NCBI RefSeq assembly: GCF_037975245.1
Contig: NC_092574.1
Location: forward strand, 16,843,213 to 16,907,212
Direction of reading: 5' to 3'
DNA: 64,000 bases
Source: Apostichopus japonicus
Taxonomy: Eukaryota; Echinodermata; Holothuroidea; Aspidochirotida; Stichopodidae
The translations under genes and the position numbers were made by a program. This document shows positions 25,321-37,300 of the stretch, in pieces. Positions within the stretch are counted from its first letter, which is position 1, and each line of letters opens with the position of its first letter. Under the pieces are notes generated by a model. That model had not been told where the DNA came from. It was given only the letters and a program-made list of their open reading frames with translations, and did no database searches.

Positions 25321-26924
25321 TGTTTTCCAAGCGAGGTCAACTTATAATTTCCTAAGATACTGCAAACATTATGTATGCATATTATGTAAATTGCTTTATA
25401 TGAGCTTGTGGTTGGCCCCTACATTAACGACTTGGAAATCTTCCAGAAACAACACTGGGTTCATTTGCTAACAAGAGTTTGCCAATGGATACTATAGAGA
25501 TGGATCTTAAATTGAAACTGCCTAGATGCTTAATGTATTGTAGACAAAGGGATATATACTGTACATAGTTAAGCTATGTGACCAAACAAGACTTATTGTG
25601 TGAAATTGTGAATCCTCATTTGCTGAAAAATTTAAGAAAAAGAAGCATATCTAGCTCTTTCATTAATATCATAGAATGATAGCCAATAGTTGAATTATAC
25701 AATTACTCTTCAAAATTTGTATTTTAAAATTTAACTTTTTCTTTAAGAATTCTACCAGCTGACTTTATTTGACCTCAATAAACCTCTGAACTCTTCCAAT
25801 CAAATAAAAGTTTTCAGAACAAATAGTGAAATTTGGTAGCAAGAAGACATACTGTAATCAATGAATTCCAAATCATGTACTGTAAATTATATGCATTCTT
25901 GAGGTCACACTAAACTAACAGCTAACTCTTCAGAGTTCATTTACTATACCTCTCTTGAAGTAAAAACATAGCTGCACAAAAGTGGCAAACATGTCATGTA
26001 TGATATATCACGTTTGAAGAGCTGCATTTTGTCGCTTTATCGATCGTTTCTGACAATATTACCAACCGTACAGACAATTGATCTAAAGATTGACACAATT
26101 CATCCAGTACTTACTGTAAGCTAACTCTTAGCTTGTCACTCAATGAATGCTCTTCAGGGATTGGGTATTGGTTCGGACACTCCATTCTGACAAATCCGAT
26201 GCCCAGACATGCATTCTTATTACGTTTAACGTTTATAATTCATACCCAAGTCCAAACAAATATTGATTCATTTACATACCAATTTCTCAATTATTTGATA
26301 TAGCACTTTAAAGAGAGTCAGTTCTTCTATTTTAGTTAATTTCAAGGGTATAACAAACGCTTAACACCCATTTTTAGAAAAGAACAGGGATACGGTTGAC
26401 AAAAATACATCAAGCATTATCATAGCTTCTCTCTCCAAATAAAAAAGTACATACTGTAGGCCAAGAAAGATACTGATACAAATCTGTTGTAAAGTGTTTT
26501 GAATAAATTGTTCCAATGGAGGCCCCTGAATCCCTGATTTAAATACCCATGCATATTCCCTCATATACCAATCATTTAAATGGTAATGACATTGTTAATC
26601 AGAATTGTACCACAGCTGAAGTAAAGTGACTATGAAACTTATAACTTTGCTAGTGTACAAACTCAGCCATGAATTTCCATTTTGAAGATGCAAGGTGATA
26701 AAATCTTGACAGTACACTCTAATCTAGTCTGAAGACAAACTTGAAGGCTTGGCGTGAGTTTGAAATGTCAAAGGTGCAACCAGAGGCCTTCTGCAAGAAA
26801 AGCATACATAAGCAGTTCAATAGGCCGGCCAGCTCTGTTGGCAACTTGACAGAAATACTTCTTGTTCTTCTTTTTTTTTAAAGATGGCATAAAGTAGAAC
26901 TTGTAATGTCCATTTTAAAACTGA

Positions 26925-26995
26925 CTTGAAAACTTCTAGCAATTATAGCGTGCTATAGTTTGGGCCTAGATACTGACTACTGTACCTTTAAAGTA
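26925..26995 (-). repeat. Family B MITE end fragment, inverted
   Basis: CTTCTAGCAATTATAGCGTG, then TTTGGGCC and TACTGAC...ACCTTTAAA, is the reverse complement of the left end of the 16,666 element. Confidence 0.5.
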
Positions 26996-27284
26996 CAGTA
27001 CCTGATAGCATCCACAGCAAATCACTGTGCAACCTTATAGGCTTCTGAAAACCAAAGAAAAGACATGCAGCAACACCAGTTCTGTATACAGTAACGAATT
27101 CCTACAATCTATGTACTTGTAATATTTCAAATTTTACACACCATCAGATACCAAAATAGAGCGGTAGGAAATACAATATAAGAGTTCACTGGAAATAAGA
27201 ATTTCTTTCCATATTTAATAAATTAATAAGATAGAGCAAAGTAATAAGTGTTGACCTAGGGAATACTATTAGGAGATCTATATC

Positions 27285-27520
27285 AGGGAGTTTTAGCTCA
27301 GTGGTTATAGCCGGTGCCTTTCAATCATAAGGTCCCGAGTTTGAGTCACTCCAAGATTAATGTATGTCCTCCAGTTACAGAGTTGTTGACAATTAACAAT
27401 TCATAGTCATGGACATTAAATATGAATGTAAGAGACTGACTTCGGTCAGCTAGCGGCTTCGATAAGCCAATGATGGCTTCTTTGCGAGTTCCTGCTTGCA
27501 GGAGGATCTAAAATACATAT
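27285..27520 (+). repeat. tRNA-derived SINE, copy 1
   Basis: The 5' part carries a pol III A-box-like TAGCTCAGTGGTTATAG (from 27,294) and a B-box-like GAGTTTGAGTCACTCC. Downstream is a unique body with GACTTCGGTCAGCTAGCG, a GATGGCTTCTTTGCGAGTTC stretch and CTGCTTGCAGGAGGATC, then an A-rich tail. The same body is found at 43,584-43,820. It is not a functional tRNA: the fold is broken and it continues into the SINE body. Confidence 0.75.
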
Positions 27521-27849
27521 CAATGACCTCTTCTGTACTATATCAACTGAGTAAATGCATTGTTTTTAATGTCCCAACACCTAAACTGTAGCAGAGAACT
27601 GTTTTAACCACATTCTCTAGTATCAAAATTGCAAATTATTCAAACCTTAAAGTGCCTTGGGAATCTTTGACAAGAAATCAATACCTATAAAAGTACCCTT
27701 TTAAACAAACTTCTTAGATTGGTGATGTGCAAATAATGTCAAAGCGGCTTCAAAGGGGATCAAGATGAAATTAACTTCAACCTGAAAATAATTACATTAG
27801 CATGCCAGCATACAGTTCTATCGCATTTTTTGATAAGCTGAGCAAGCAT

Positions 27850-28500
27850 GAGGGGAATTTTATCTTCCTATTCGTTACTCAAACACGATAACAGATCTGC
27901 CCTAACGCAATGTGAACTATACTGCATACATAAAACGACAACAAAAAAAAACAAAAGAAATATGAGCACAAAGTGCTGGAAGAATGATACAAAATATAGC
28001 CACTGTATTGGTATTGATATAATTTGGTATTAAAGTCTGAAGACGTGTCTGCTGATGAATTTCGGAAAACAAACTTCCGAGGAAGATTCAATATTTCTTA
28101 TTCTAAATGCACTCTGACCAGGTGGGTTTAGTGGAGAAATGCTGTCGCAATCGAAAGAAAGATTTTTTTTTTCTGTTGCCCTTATGACAATTACCGTAAA
28201 ATCACTGCGACCGCCCATATTAGCACGTTCATTACACAAATGTTACCATATATATAATCGTATCATCCACTTTTTTTACCCAATTCCACAGAGGAAATGT
28301 CTAAGAAACACCTGTTTATTCATTGCAATTCAAGGAAATGACACAATTTCGCAAGCTACATCAGTAAGACCGAAAGAAAGATACTATTCAAGAGGAGGGA
28401 CCTAACACAGACTAGCCACAAAAGTGAAAGTAGTCATAGGCCTAACGGTCATAAACAAAACAGAGAAATTTGATTGGCGCATGATCTATTGGGCGGGGCT
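27850..28500 (-). promoter_or_regulatory. Possible internal promoter or regulatory patch
   Basis: This patch keeps more CpG than the rest of intron 1. At its right end, reading on the minus strand, AGCCCCGCCCAAT is followed by GCGCCAATC: a GC box (28,491-28,499) and two CCAAT boxes about 16 bp apart. This orientation would fit transcription in the direction of the receptor gene. No downstream exon is identified, so this is only a candidate. Confidence 0.3.
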
Positions 28501-29468
28501 TGCAAATTTTGATTGAAGTTTGTAGAATCTACAGACTCGTTAATAAATCTGGCAAATTATATTCAGCTCAAATGTTTAATGTCAGATAACTCAATAAAAC
28601 TAATAAATATTGATATGGAAATTGCATAGAATGGTGTCATTCTCACGGAGCTTTTAGTGCAGTAAGCTGGAAATGTCGAAGTTTAAATTTGGCAAACACT
28701 ACTGAGCCTTTAAAACATGAGAGATTTAATTTGAAAATGTTAGCAGGTTGCATTTATCTTGTATTGATTAAAACTAGCAGACAAAGTTTTAAATTTAAAT
28801 CTTTCAATTCATGGAAAATAGATCCATCAAAAGCAGATGAACTATCTGTAAGAAAATTTGATTAATGAGTGACAATATATTATCCTGTTTATGTTTGACT
28901 ATCTGTAATTTTACTCCTTAAAATTTGAATTCCAGTGAGAGGCATCTAGTATAGTACTGTTAATGTAGTTACAGTAGGGCAGGTACACCAGTACTACAGT
29001 GCAAAAGTCATTGAATTTAAATAGGCCGAGTGGAAATTTGGTCATACACTTAAAAGCCTTAGGCAATATTTTGCTTAAAACATTTAGATGACTGCATGAG
29101 TTACAATTAATAAACACCATTGCATTGATTTGCATTAATTTAGTATATATTTGAACATGTTCAGATAATGAAGCAATATAAACCATTACCTATAGAAATA
29201 AGAAGAATCCAAAGGGTTTCCCTATCTGTTCAATTTCTTTTTAGGATACCAATTTAGTTGACATACACTGCACATTATCAATTAACAATCCCTTCTATTT
29301 TGTGCATCATGACTTCTTTATTTGACCCAATTTACAAAGCTTTGCACTAAAACATAAATCATTCTCACCTTTATCTTTTGAACATGGGCTGAATGCAAAC
29401 AAAATAGTAAAAAACTACCTTGGAAATTGGAATTTAATCCACTAAAGACTTGAGATTCCAAGAAAACC

Positions 29469-29710
29469 TAAAAGGTCATTAGTATTGGTCTCAAAATGTA
29501 GCATGCTTAAAATTGTTCGGAGTTTTCAAAAGTACTTTTCTGGATGTTCTGGTTCTCAAACTTATAACTAGACAGTGAGGATTACCAGAATACACACACA
29601 AACAATGTCTCAGGGTGGTAGTTACAGTTTAGAGTGGCTTTGAAAATTTGAGTCTGGGAGACCGTTATCTCACTTTCTAACATATTTGGAAGCACTAATC
29701 TAATGTTACA
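29469..29710. mobile_element. Family B MITE, diverged copy
   Basis: AAAAGGTCATTAGTATTGG, then AATGTAGCATGCTTAAAATTG, GAGTTTTCAAAAGTACTTT and, near the right end, CTAACATATTTGGAAGCACT keep the block order of the 16,666 element. Confidence 0.55.
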
Positions 29711-30799
29711 TGTGCAGATCTAAAACTGCTGACTTACTGTAATGATCTTACCAAATTATTTCTAGCTAACCGCAAAAACAAAATAGCCTACATTAATTTC
29801 TATCAACTTAGCTGATAACTATCATAAATTCACTTGAATGCTTTTCCTGTACAGTTCTGACTCCCTACAAACTGGGTAAACTTGTACAGTATATAACTGT
29901 GCACTGACTAGATGAATTCCTTTGTACACTGCCTCCATCAACTCTAGATGTGTTATGGGAGATAACAGTTTCCAACAACAACGAGATAACCTAATGATGT
30001 TGGAGATTAGCAGAAATAATATCCCTCAGTATACAAGAACAATTAATATTGATGTGCCAAGCATTATAAGTCTTGGTATTGTCAAAAGGATGTATATACT
30101 CTGCTAACCCCACGCACTGACAGTGAAATTGAACTCCTCTATGTCATTATCATAAGAGATGAGGTTCTGTTAAGATAACTTTGTAATTTATCCCCCCACC
30201 CCTGCCCTCTCCTTAACTCTGTATGACATAACTGCTTCCAAGAAGAGGCCATAAATAACAATGCTTTATACTTTGGTTCTCTCACCATAAATGTTAGAGA
30301 TGAATCGATCAATGATCATAAAACGATGGAGGGCTATAAAAAGGCTTTATCGAATTATGTTTGTAACTCTACTTGTAAACCTCTCATGCTCTTGTAAGGT
30401 GCTACACTACATTCTTTCTTCAGGTACTTAACATTGCAATGCCAAGTGGAGAAATATTTATGCATATTACATATATGCAATCACCGGGACCACAACAAAT
30501 GACATCTTTTACCATATGTCATTGTTGGATCCATAAGTTTATAGACTTACAGTACTTACTTGCATTTATCATGGAAGCAGAAGCACACAGTTAATGAAGT
30601 TGCAGCTTGTAGTCCAAGCTTTATAAGGGTTACTGTAGCTTTGCAGAAATAAAAGCTTTTCCTCTGATCTAGATTTATGAACGTAATATCATGTGTACAC
30701 AACATTAACATGGCCTTATCTTTACTTTCTAATCATACTTTGTAAACAGATAATGAGTTCATTACCTGATAAGAGGAAGTTATGAATATTTAAACATTT

Positions 30800-31667
30800 T
30801 TCAAGGAGAAATAAACCCTAGGGTTTTGCAGTGACCTCATAGTAGAGACTAACATTCTTACACCCTCTGTGAAATATCTAGTCAAAACTACCTTTCCCCA
30901 AATTTCCAGGAATTTTCTGACTCTTTTTTCACACCTACTGTGTCGGTGGACAACGAGGGAGCTTCACAAATGATGTCAGCGAGCCACATATCATACGGTA
31001 AACAATTCCCCTCTCTGCATATGAATTGTACACTTGCTCTCAGAGATTATTCGGAACATGGTACAAAATTGCGAAGTACCAAGCATATGGTTGAGTAAAC
31101 AGGAGAGGGCAGGAAGAAGCAGGGAGGGGAAAATGATATTATGTTATTCCTGACAGGAAAAGGTTTCCAGAGCAAAAGAGAACGTACAAAAGGCACAAAA
31201 GCACCAGGCTTGCCTCTCTGTCCCAGAACTGTTACCAGTAGTAACTGCCAGTGTCGGCCACGGAAGCGGTCTGTTTTAGCAAGCTCTAAGGTCTCGCTGT
31301 CTCAGTTCCTCCACTATGTATTCAGACTTGATTTGATAGCAGTCAAGTCCAAATGCATCCATTTTCTTTTTTTTTTCAAAATTCCCGAGCCTAGAAGGTG
31401 TTTCAGAAGAAAAATTTGACTAGATATTGCCGAACTAAGGAAGTAGGAATTGTTAGTTCAAGTTGTTGAAATGCGATATGTACGTAGCTCGCTTACATCA
31501 CAAAACAAGCGGGAACTACTGTATCTGAACTCAAACAAAATGGAGAATGCCATGGGTGACAATTAAATCAATTTTTAGGTTGAAAGAAATGTTTTTGAGT
31601 ATTTGTGTTGTTTCTGTCGAAACAGTATTCTCTGAGCAGAAAACGTTGGGGTTTATTTCCCCTTTAA
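30800..31667. mobile_element. Larger inverted-repeat element, possible TTAA target
   Basis: The left end TTCAAGGAGAAATAAACCCT is matched inverted at the right end by GGGGTTTATTTCCCCTTTAA. The tips are TTCA and TTAA, so a TTAA target is plausible but damaged. The interior (about 870 bp) is richer in CpG than its surroundings and has an open frame of 92 codons at 31,141-31,419 that resembles no known protein. It is probably a non-autonomous DNA element. Confidence 0.55.
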
Positions 31668-34246
31668 AGAGTATACTTTAAATAAGAAACTCATGGGACT
31701 TAAAATCTTCTTTATATTTCTCTGTAGTTTTAGTACTTTAGGTAAACGTGCCGGAAATGACAACCATATCCCAACAGGTACTTAAAAGTAGGTGTGCTAG
31801 CTACTGTGTATATTTATACCTTACAAGTTAAACATAAAGGAAGGAAATTCGTTCATTTTCTGAGTCCTGGTTGTTGACCTTCAACAAAAATGTGGCAATA
31901 AAGTAGTTGTTGTCATGGCATCACAGCCATTAGAACATACTCCAGGAAGACATTTCCAGAACTAATCGATAATCACAAACAAGTTTTCAGGAGAGATAAT
32001 GTGAATGCAAATTTGTGTGCAAATTATAGTTCAGGTAACGCTAACATGGCATTCGCCTATGAAGTAATCTACTGAGGTGGGGCAAAGCAATCACACAATA
32101 ATATAAACAATACATGAGATAACTTATACAAACTTCATAGTTCAGGTGTTCAGAAACAGGTTCAGTATTTAAAAGTATTGGAAAGTATGCATTATCATGC
32201 TTCTTCTGACCAGTCGATACAAACCAAAAATACTCAAACCAAGCTATACAATTTCAACTGATTTCAGCTAGATCTCAGCATTATTCCACAACAGACAACT
32301 TACTTATAGTGTTTTACATTAAGTGAACTGTTAATAGCTCTGGATAGTGACATCATTTTATTGGTACTGTTCAGGGAATTTAATTAAGTGTTCGAAGTTT
32401 GTGTAACAGATTTCAAGGATCTGAAATTTTCTCTTACAGTATATAAAATACAATGGTTCTTATGTAAAAACCGGCTTTACATCTTTGCACTTTTATAGCA
32501 ATTTGCCCATTTTGTGATAAGATACAGGATAAGTTATTCCCTGTAGTTGAACTTAAACTTGGTTGAGTCATCATTTATTTGATGTTACTAATGCCTGAAC
32601 ATGATGCAATTGTTACATACATAGTATTTAAGTATGTCTAATGCCAGATCAGACATTTACTGGATTTCGGTAGAGATGGATGTACAAAAGATCAAGTCGG
32701 AAGGTATTTTGCCAGAATGAAATCAAGCACAGTGCTCATATCTTTCATGTCACCATTAGTAAATTTGGGGGGGAGGGAGGGGCTGGACCAAATGCCACTA
32801 AGCTAGATGATGTACATAGCATAATTAGCCAAATTTAAATGTATCTTTGAACATTATAAATTAGTTTTTCCCGTAAATTACATTTTCCACGTGACAAATG
32901 CAGCAGTTGCTGGCTGTCTACCCTAAGAAAGGCTTTTAAGGCTTACTACAATGTAATGCCATGTTTACATTGTATTATAAGGTGTTCATAATAAGATGGA
33001 CAATATGACAAATGGGATGAAAAGGAAACTTAGGGACAGAATCATCTGAGAAATAATATAAATATGATAAACAGAAGTATGTCTGAACTCTGGTGCCAAC
33101 ATCTTTCTGGATTTTATCTGAAATAATTCATTCAAAAAGTAATTCCACAGTGATACAGACTTAGGAGTGACTGAGCATACAGTACATGTATAACAAATGT
33201 ATAACAAATTACTGTACGGGAGTACGACCTACATTACAATCAATTAAATCCAAATTAATTGTTCGCAATATCGTACAGAAGAAAAATAACACTCAGTACA
33301 GTAGGAAATTGTGTAATTTGAGGGACACTGGGAAGCAGAGTTAACTGTTAACCGGCTAGTGAGTATAGTGACCATAAAGAAACAAAAACAATGACGCTTC
33401 AATTCAACAAAGATGTTGATTATAGACAATATATGTAACTGATATGATTTACATAAGGTCTGTACGGTCATTAAACGGAAGAAATACAGCCATCTTCTGT
33501 ATTTACTATATGGTCGGTCAAAAGTTACCTTTGTGTTACAATCAAATTAATGCTCTAACATAAAATGAAGGTAATCAAGGTGAATAGTTTTTACAATAGG
33601 CCTATTGAAACAACAGGACCACACTTTGCAAGCCACATACTGTGTAACAAATCCACGAAACATATCACCCAATAGCAATGCAAAGTAGCAATTCCTGGTG
33701 GGGTTTGGACCCAGGAACCCAATTAACTGTGATGAGGCAGACATGTAATATCTGGGTATAAAACTAAAGGCTGAGGCAACTTAGTTAATCCTTGAGTTTA
33801 AAATTACATTTAGTCAAGTTAGACCACAAAGTAAGATATAGTATTATATCATATTATGAGTATGACCCTTAAAATGCGTAGCCTTAATTAGGCAACGCAG
33901 AAACGTGCTGGCTAACTGTGAGTGTGAAGAGTGACAGCTTCAAGACGACTAACACTACTAACAGAATGGCCACCTCAATTAAGTAGGCCTAAGTTATAGA
34001 TTAAGTTGCTCACGGTAAGGTCCAGTATTTACCATGTCGTTAGCTTTTTTAATAGAAAAGTTAGCGCAGGTCCTTAAGTTAAGCACGGATCGTAGGTATT
34101 TCATGGTTATGTTAGGTTAACGTCTTCGATCATCAAAAAACTGACGGTAGTACCCAGCATAACTTAGTTTCTTAGGGAAGTTAGGCCTAACGTAACTTAC
34201 AGTTACTGGTTAGTAAGGCTGTTCGAGTATTGTATTGTTCGCTTAC

Positions 34247-34340
34247 CTGGTATTGGGTCACTTTCACCAATTGATGAAAGAACCAGAAGAGAAAGGAGCA
34301 CTTCGATGGAAACTCGCATAAATAAACTTAAGTAATTCAT
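34247..34340 (-). CDS. VEGFR-like receptor gene, exon 1 (signal peptide)
   Basis: First coding exon of the minus-strand receptor gene. Read on the minus strand from the ATG at 34,340 it encodes about 31 residues: a short polar start, a hydrophobic core (VLLSLLVLSSIG) and a small-residue ending before ESDPIP, which is a typical signal peptide. It would direct the protein to the secretory pathway. The exon ends with a strong donor (G|GTAAGC) in phase 1. That joins in frame to the exon at 10,196 and gives ...DPIP-DDQKLE. In vertebrate VEGF/PDGF receptor genes a small signal-peptide exon followed by a long first intron is normal. A second in-frame Met lies 7 codons in and could also start translation. 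A CCAAT box (34,401-34,405) lies just upstream. The link to the Ig exons rests on phase and domain logic only, because the intron is about 24 kb. Confidence 0.72.
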
Positions 34341-37300
34341 GTCTGTAATGTGTTTTCTTCACCAGACTTGCAATTCCCGATAAGGTCTGGGAGGTTTCAA
34401 CCAATCCGTTTGTAGCAGGTTATGGTACCTTTCCATTAACAACGTCGTACGGTCATCCCCTAATTCACTTTCTAAATTCTAATTATGTAACGTTAGTTGA
34501 AAGTACAATTCATAGCAAAAATATTCCAAACGATATTTCATTATTCCAAATTAGTTTCCAGTTCAAGATTTTTCCATCTGTAATGAACTGCTACTAAGGC
34601 AATGCTCGGTAAAAAAAAAAATCCATGAAGTCGAAACGCCAGTAAAAATCCACTAAGCCTCCCGTGAGTTAAGTGGTACTAAAACGATTGGTTAGTAACA
34701 GTGCAGACGACATGTAACGTTATCCGATTTGCGTGTGTCTATTATATTCGTGATTCAAGAGTTCTGATTGAACGGAAGTGTTCGTGCACTTGTCTCAGGG
34801 AAACAATTTGTGGAGAGTGCGACTCCTCTGCCATTCTAATCATAATACATACTCCCTCAACAGGATGTGGGCAATTTAAATGCAGGAAACCAGTGGACTA
34901 TTCGGACATGTTAATGACTTGCTATTAAAACACCGTTAACGTCTTCGTATAAATGACCAATGGAGATTTAACGAAATAGTCTTGACCGAGAGGGCTTTTG
35001 TGGTTGATAGAAAACATTCTGGATGTTACAATTAAGGCTTACTATGTACAAGTTGATCTCAATTAACCATGAAGTTATATGTGTAAACTTGCGGTTTGAG
35101 GTGTATAGTTTATCAAGTCATAAACCAGCCGTACAATATGCATGGTTTATTGTACTCTAGATTGATCAGAATAACAGGACAGTCTCATGCAATTGCATTG
35201 TTGCTATTGCAATAGAAGAAAGATCCAGTTTTCAACACATTTGATACAATTTTGTCTGGTCAATTGCTATGCTGTGTTGCAATGATAACTTTGGGAAAGA
35301 AAGAAAATCCAAAGTAAGCTGCAAGAGGCTGGTTAATGGATCAAGGTTGGCATTCGGCCTTGAAGTTTGCTATCGCGTGCAGGTGAAAAGTCACTTTCTT
35401 GGCACAGTGTCCGTAATCTATACAAGAGGAGTGAAGCAGCTAAAACTCGCAGGCTAACGGTAGTTGTGCCTCAGCGATCGGCGGATTTCCAGTTCCACTT
35501 CTAAAAACAAAGATTTGAAACTGGTATAGTTGCCTTGGATTGTACTATTGGTGTGACTGCTCTGACCAAGCAACATATAATTCTAAAATAGTTGCATACC
35601 AGCTAGGCTCAACCTAACTAAGGGAGCAATTTCATAATATTCATTTATGTGATACCTATACTTTAAAGTGAGTTATAAAGTCAACAGCCGTTAACGTTCC
35701 GCGTGTTGTGACCAACATCGCATTAGGCAAATGCAGAAGCCAAACATGGTAATGGTTGTTCACTGCATTCTGTCAATTGAAGAAGCCTCTTTATAGGTTC
35801 TTGAGAAATCATCGCTTCCCCTAATGGTACACAAATCCATGGACCGCATGGCGTGTTTATACCATAGCCCTGTAGCGTGCATGTAGATGCGCCAGCTTGC
35901 ACTAGTACCCGTGCAGCCCCCCCCCCCCCCAACACATCCTGGTTGTGAAAAATTGATCATTATGAATCGAAGATAGTTCAAATGTTCTTGAAACTATAAG
36001 AGTCATGCTACACGTATATGCTACAGACCAAGTTGATACAGCAGGACTTCAGACCATGCATGTTTGAAACATTTAACCACCAATTCAGGCCATTGAATAC
36101 CGTTTTTTTTCAGTTACTAGTTTAAGGAACATTTCAGTGGTTCAACGTTCAATTCATTCGAGCATAAATGATGCCTGCTAACTTTCTCATTCTCTTCGTC
36201 ATTATAATTGTATCTACATAAGCTAGTTCATTTAAATCTTTGTATGCGAAGCCATGCCATGTATTAGATACTACATGTATTTATTATGTTCTTTGGTATA
36301 CAAAGTATAGGGATCGCGACCCTCTGTTGGGTCGTCAAAACAATTTAGAAGTCAGCCCAAATATTCGGCAGAAAGAAAGAAATTACCTATATATAGCCTA
36401 GTTGTGGAAAAAAGTTGAAATATCCTGAACATGAATGAATTGAAATTTGCAAAATATAACTTACCATTAACTTTGCAACTATACAAATGCATAACATAAT
36501 TTGCAGAGGGAATGCGGATACCTCCTCCCCGTGGATCGGCTTTCCCCCGGGCCACAGCATCCGCCACTGGAGGGTCGCCGAGATGATGCAGGTGAAACTT
36601 GGGGTCACCAAGCAAAAAAGGGCTCTGACAGACCGTGGACACACTAAGATTATTATTATTATTATTATTATACAAAATTTCTATAGCGCCTTATCCAATC
36701 AGAAATTGCTCTAAGGCTCTTTACAGTAAAATACAAACAATCATGATATACAAATATATAAATCGATAATGTAAGGTATAAAAAGGGTAGAAAATTTTTT
36801 AAATACCAACTGACAATAAATTGTATAAAAAACTGCAAATGTAAAAGTGAAAATGATACAAACAAATTCTTAAAATTTAAAATATATATAAATGTGAAAA
36901 ATTTTAAATTTTAAAAGCGCTATAAACGCAAAATGGAAAATGCGTTGTAAAAATGTGACAATATAAATAGTATAGAAATTATATAGAAAATTGTATAGAA
37001 GATAAATTACGGTATATAACGTCGCATGCATGGATACGTATAGGGTGTCATTAATTCGTTAAAACTTGTTAAAACATTACGGCATGCTAGAATTTTTCTT
37101 CAAAGTGTTGAATTACTGACATACATATGTTTTTACCAAATGCAGAAACTTATCGAATCGATTTAAACTTTAGACAATTGAACATTTTGCAAGAAACCGA
37201 CGAACTCACTGCTCACGTTCTTCCCAGTACAACGATTATCCGCAAAATATGTATAGATCTACTTTAACAAGCCCATGTGTAGAAAAGTTATAACTTTAAC

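Larger units (their letters stand above)
10197..34246 (-). other. Long intron 1 of the VEGFR-like gene
   Basis: About 24 kb between the signal-peptide exon and the first Ig exon. The DNA is AT-rich and CpG-poor, with many TACAGTA/TACTGTA words. I find no phase-consistent exon in it. It contains two TTAA-flanked MITE families, two hAT MITEs, a larger inverted-repeat element at 30.8-31.7 kb, one tRNA-derived SINE and a CpG-richer patch with promoter-like boxes near 28.0-28.5 kb. Stretches not listed separately (for example 17.4-20.8, 21.2-24.5 and 25.4-26.9 kb) show nothing I can name. Confidence 0.55.

Noticed and set aside
31141-31419. 92-codon ORF as a gene
   Set aside because: It lies inside an inverted-repeat element, has no recognisable motif and no splice or start context.
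33690-33730. Minus-strand B-box-like GGTCCAAACCCC as a tRNA fragment
   Set aside because: No cloverleaf and no A-box at the right distance.
36352-36714. Overlapping 75-107 codon ORFs on both strands
   Set aside because: They run into an (ATT)n tail and disagree with each other. The GC-rich part looks like a hAT end rather than an exon.
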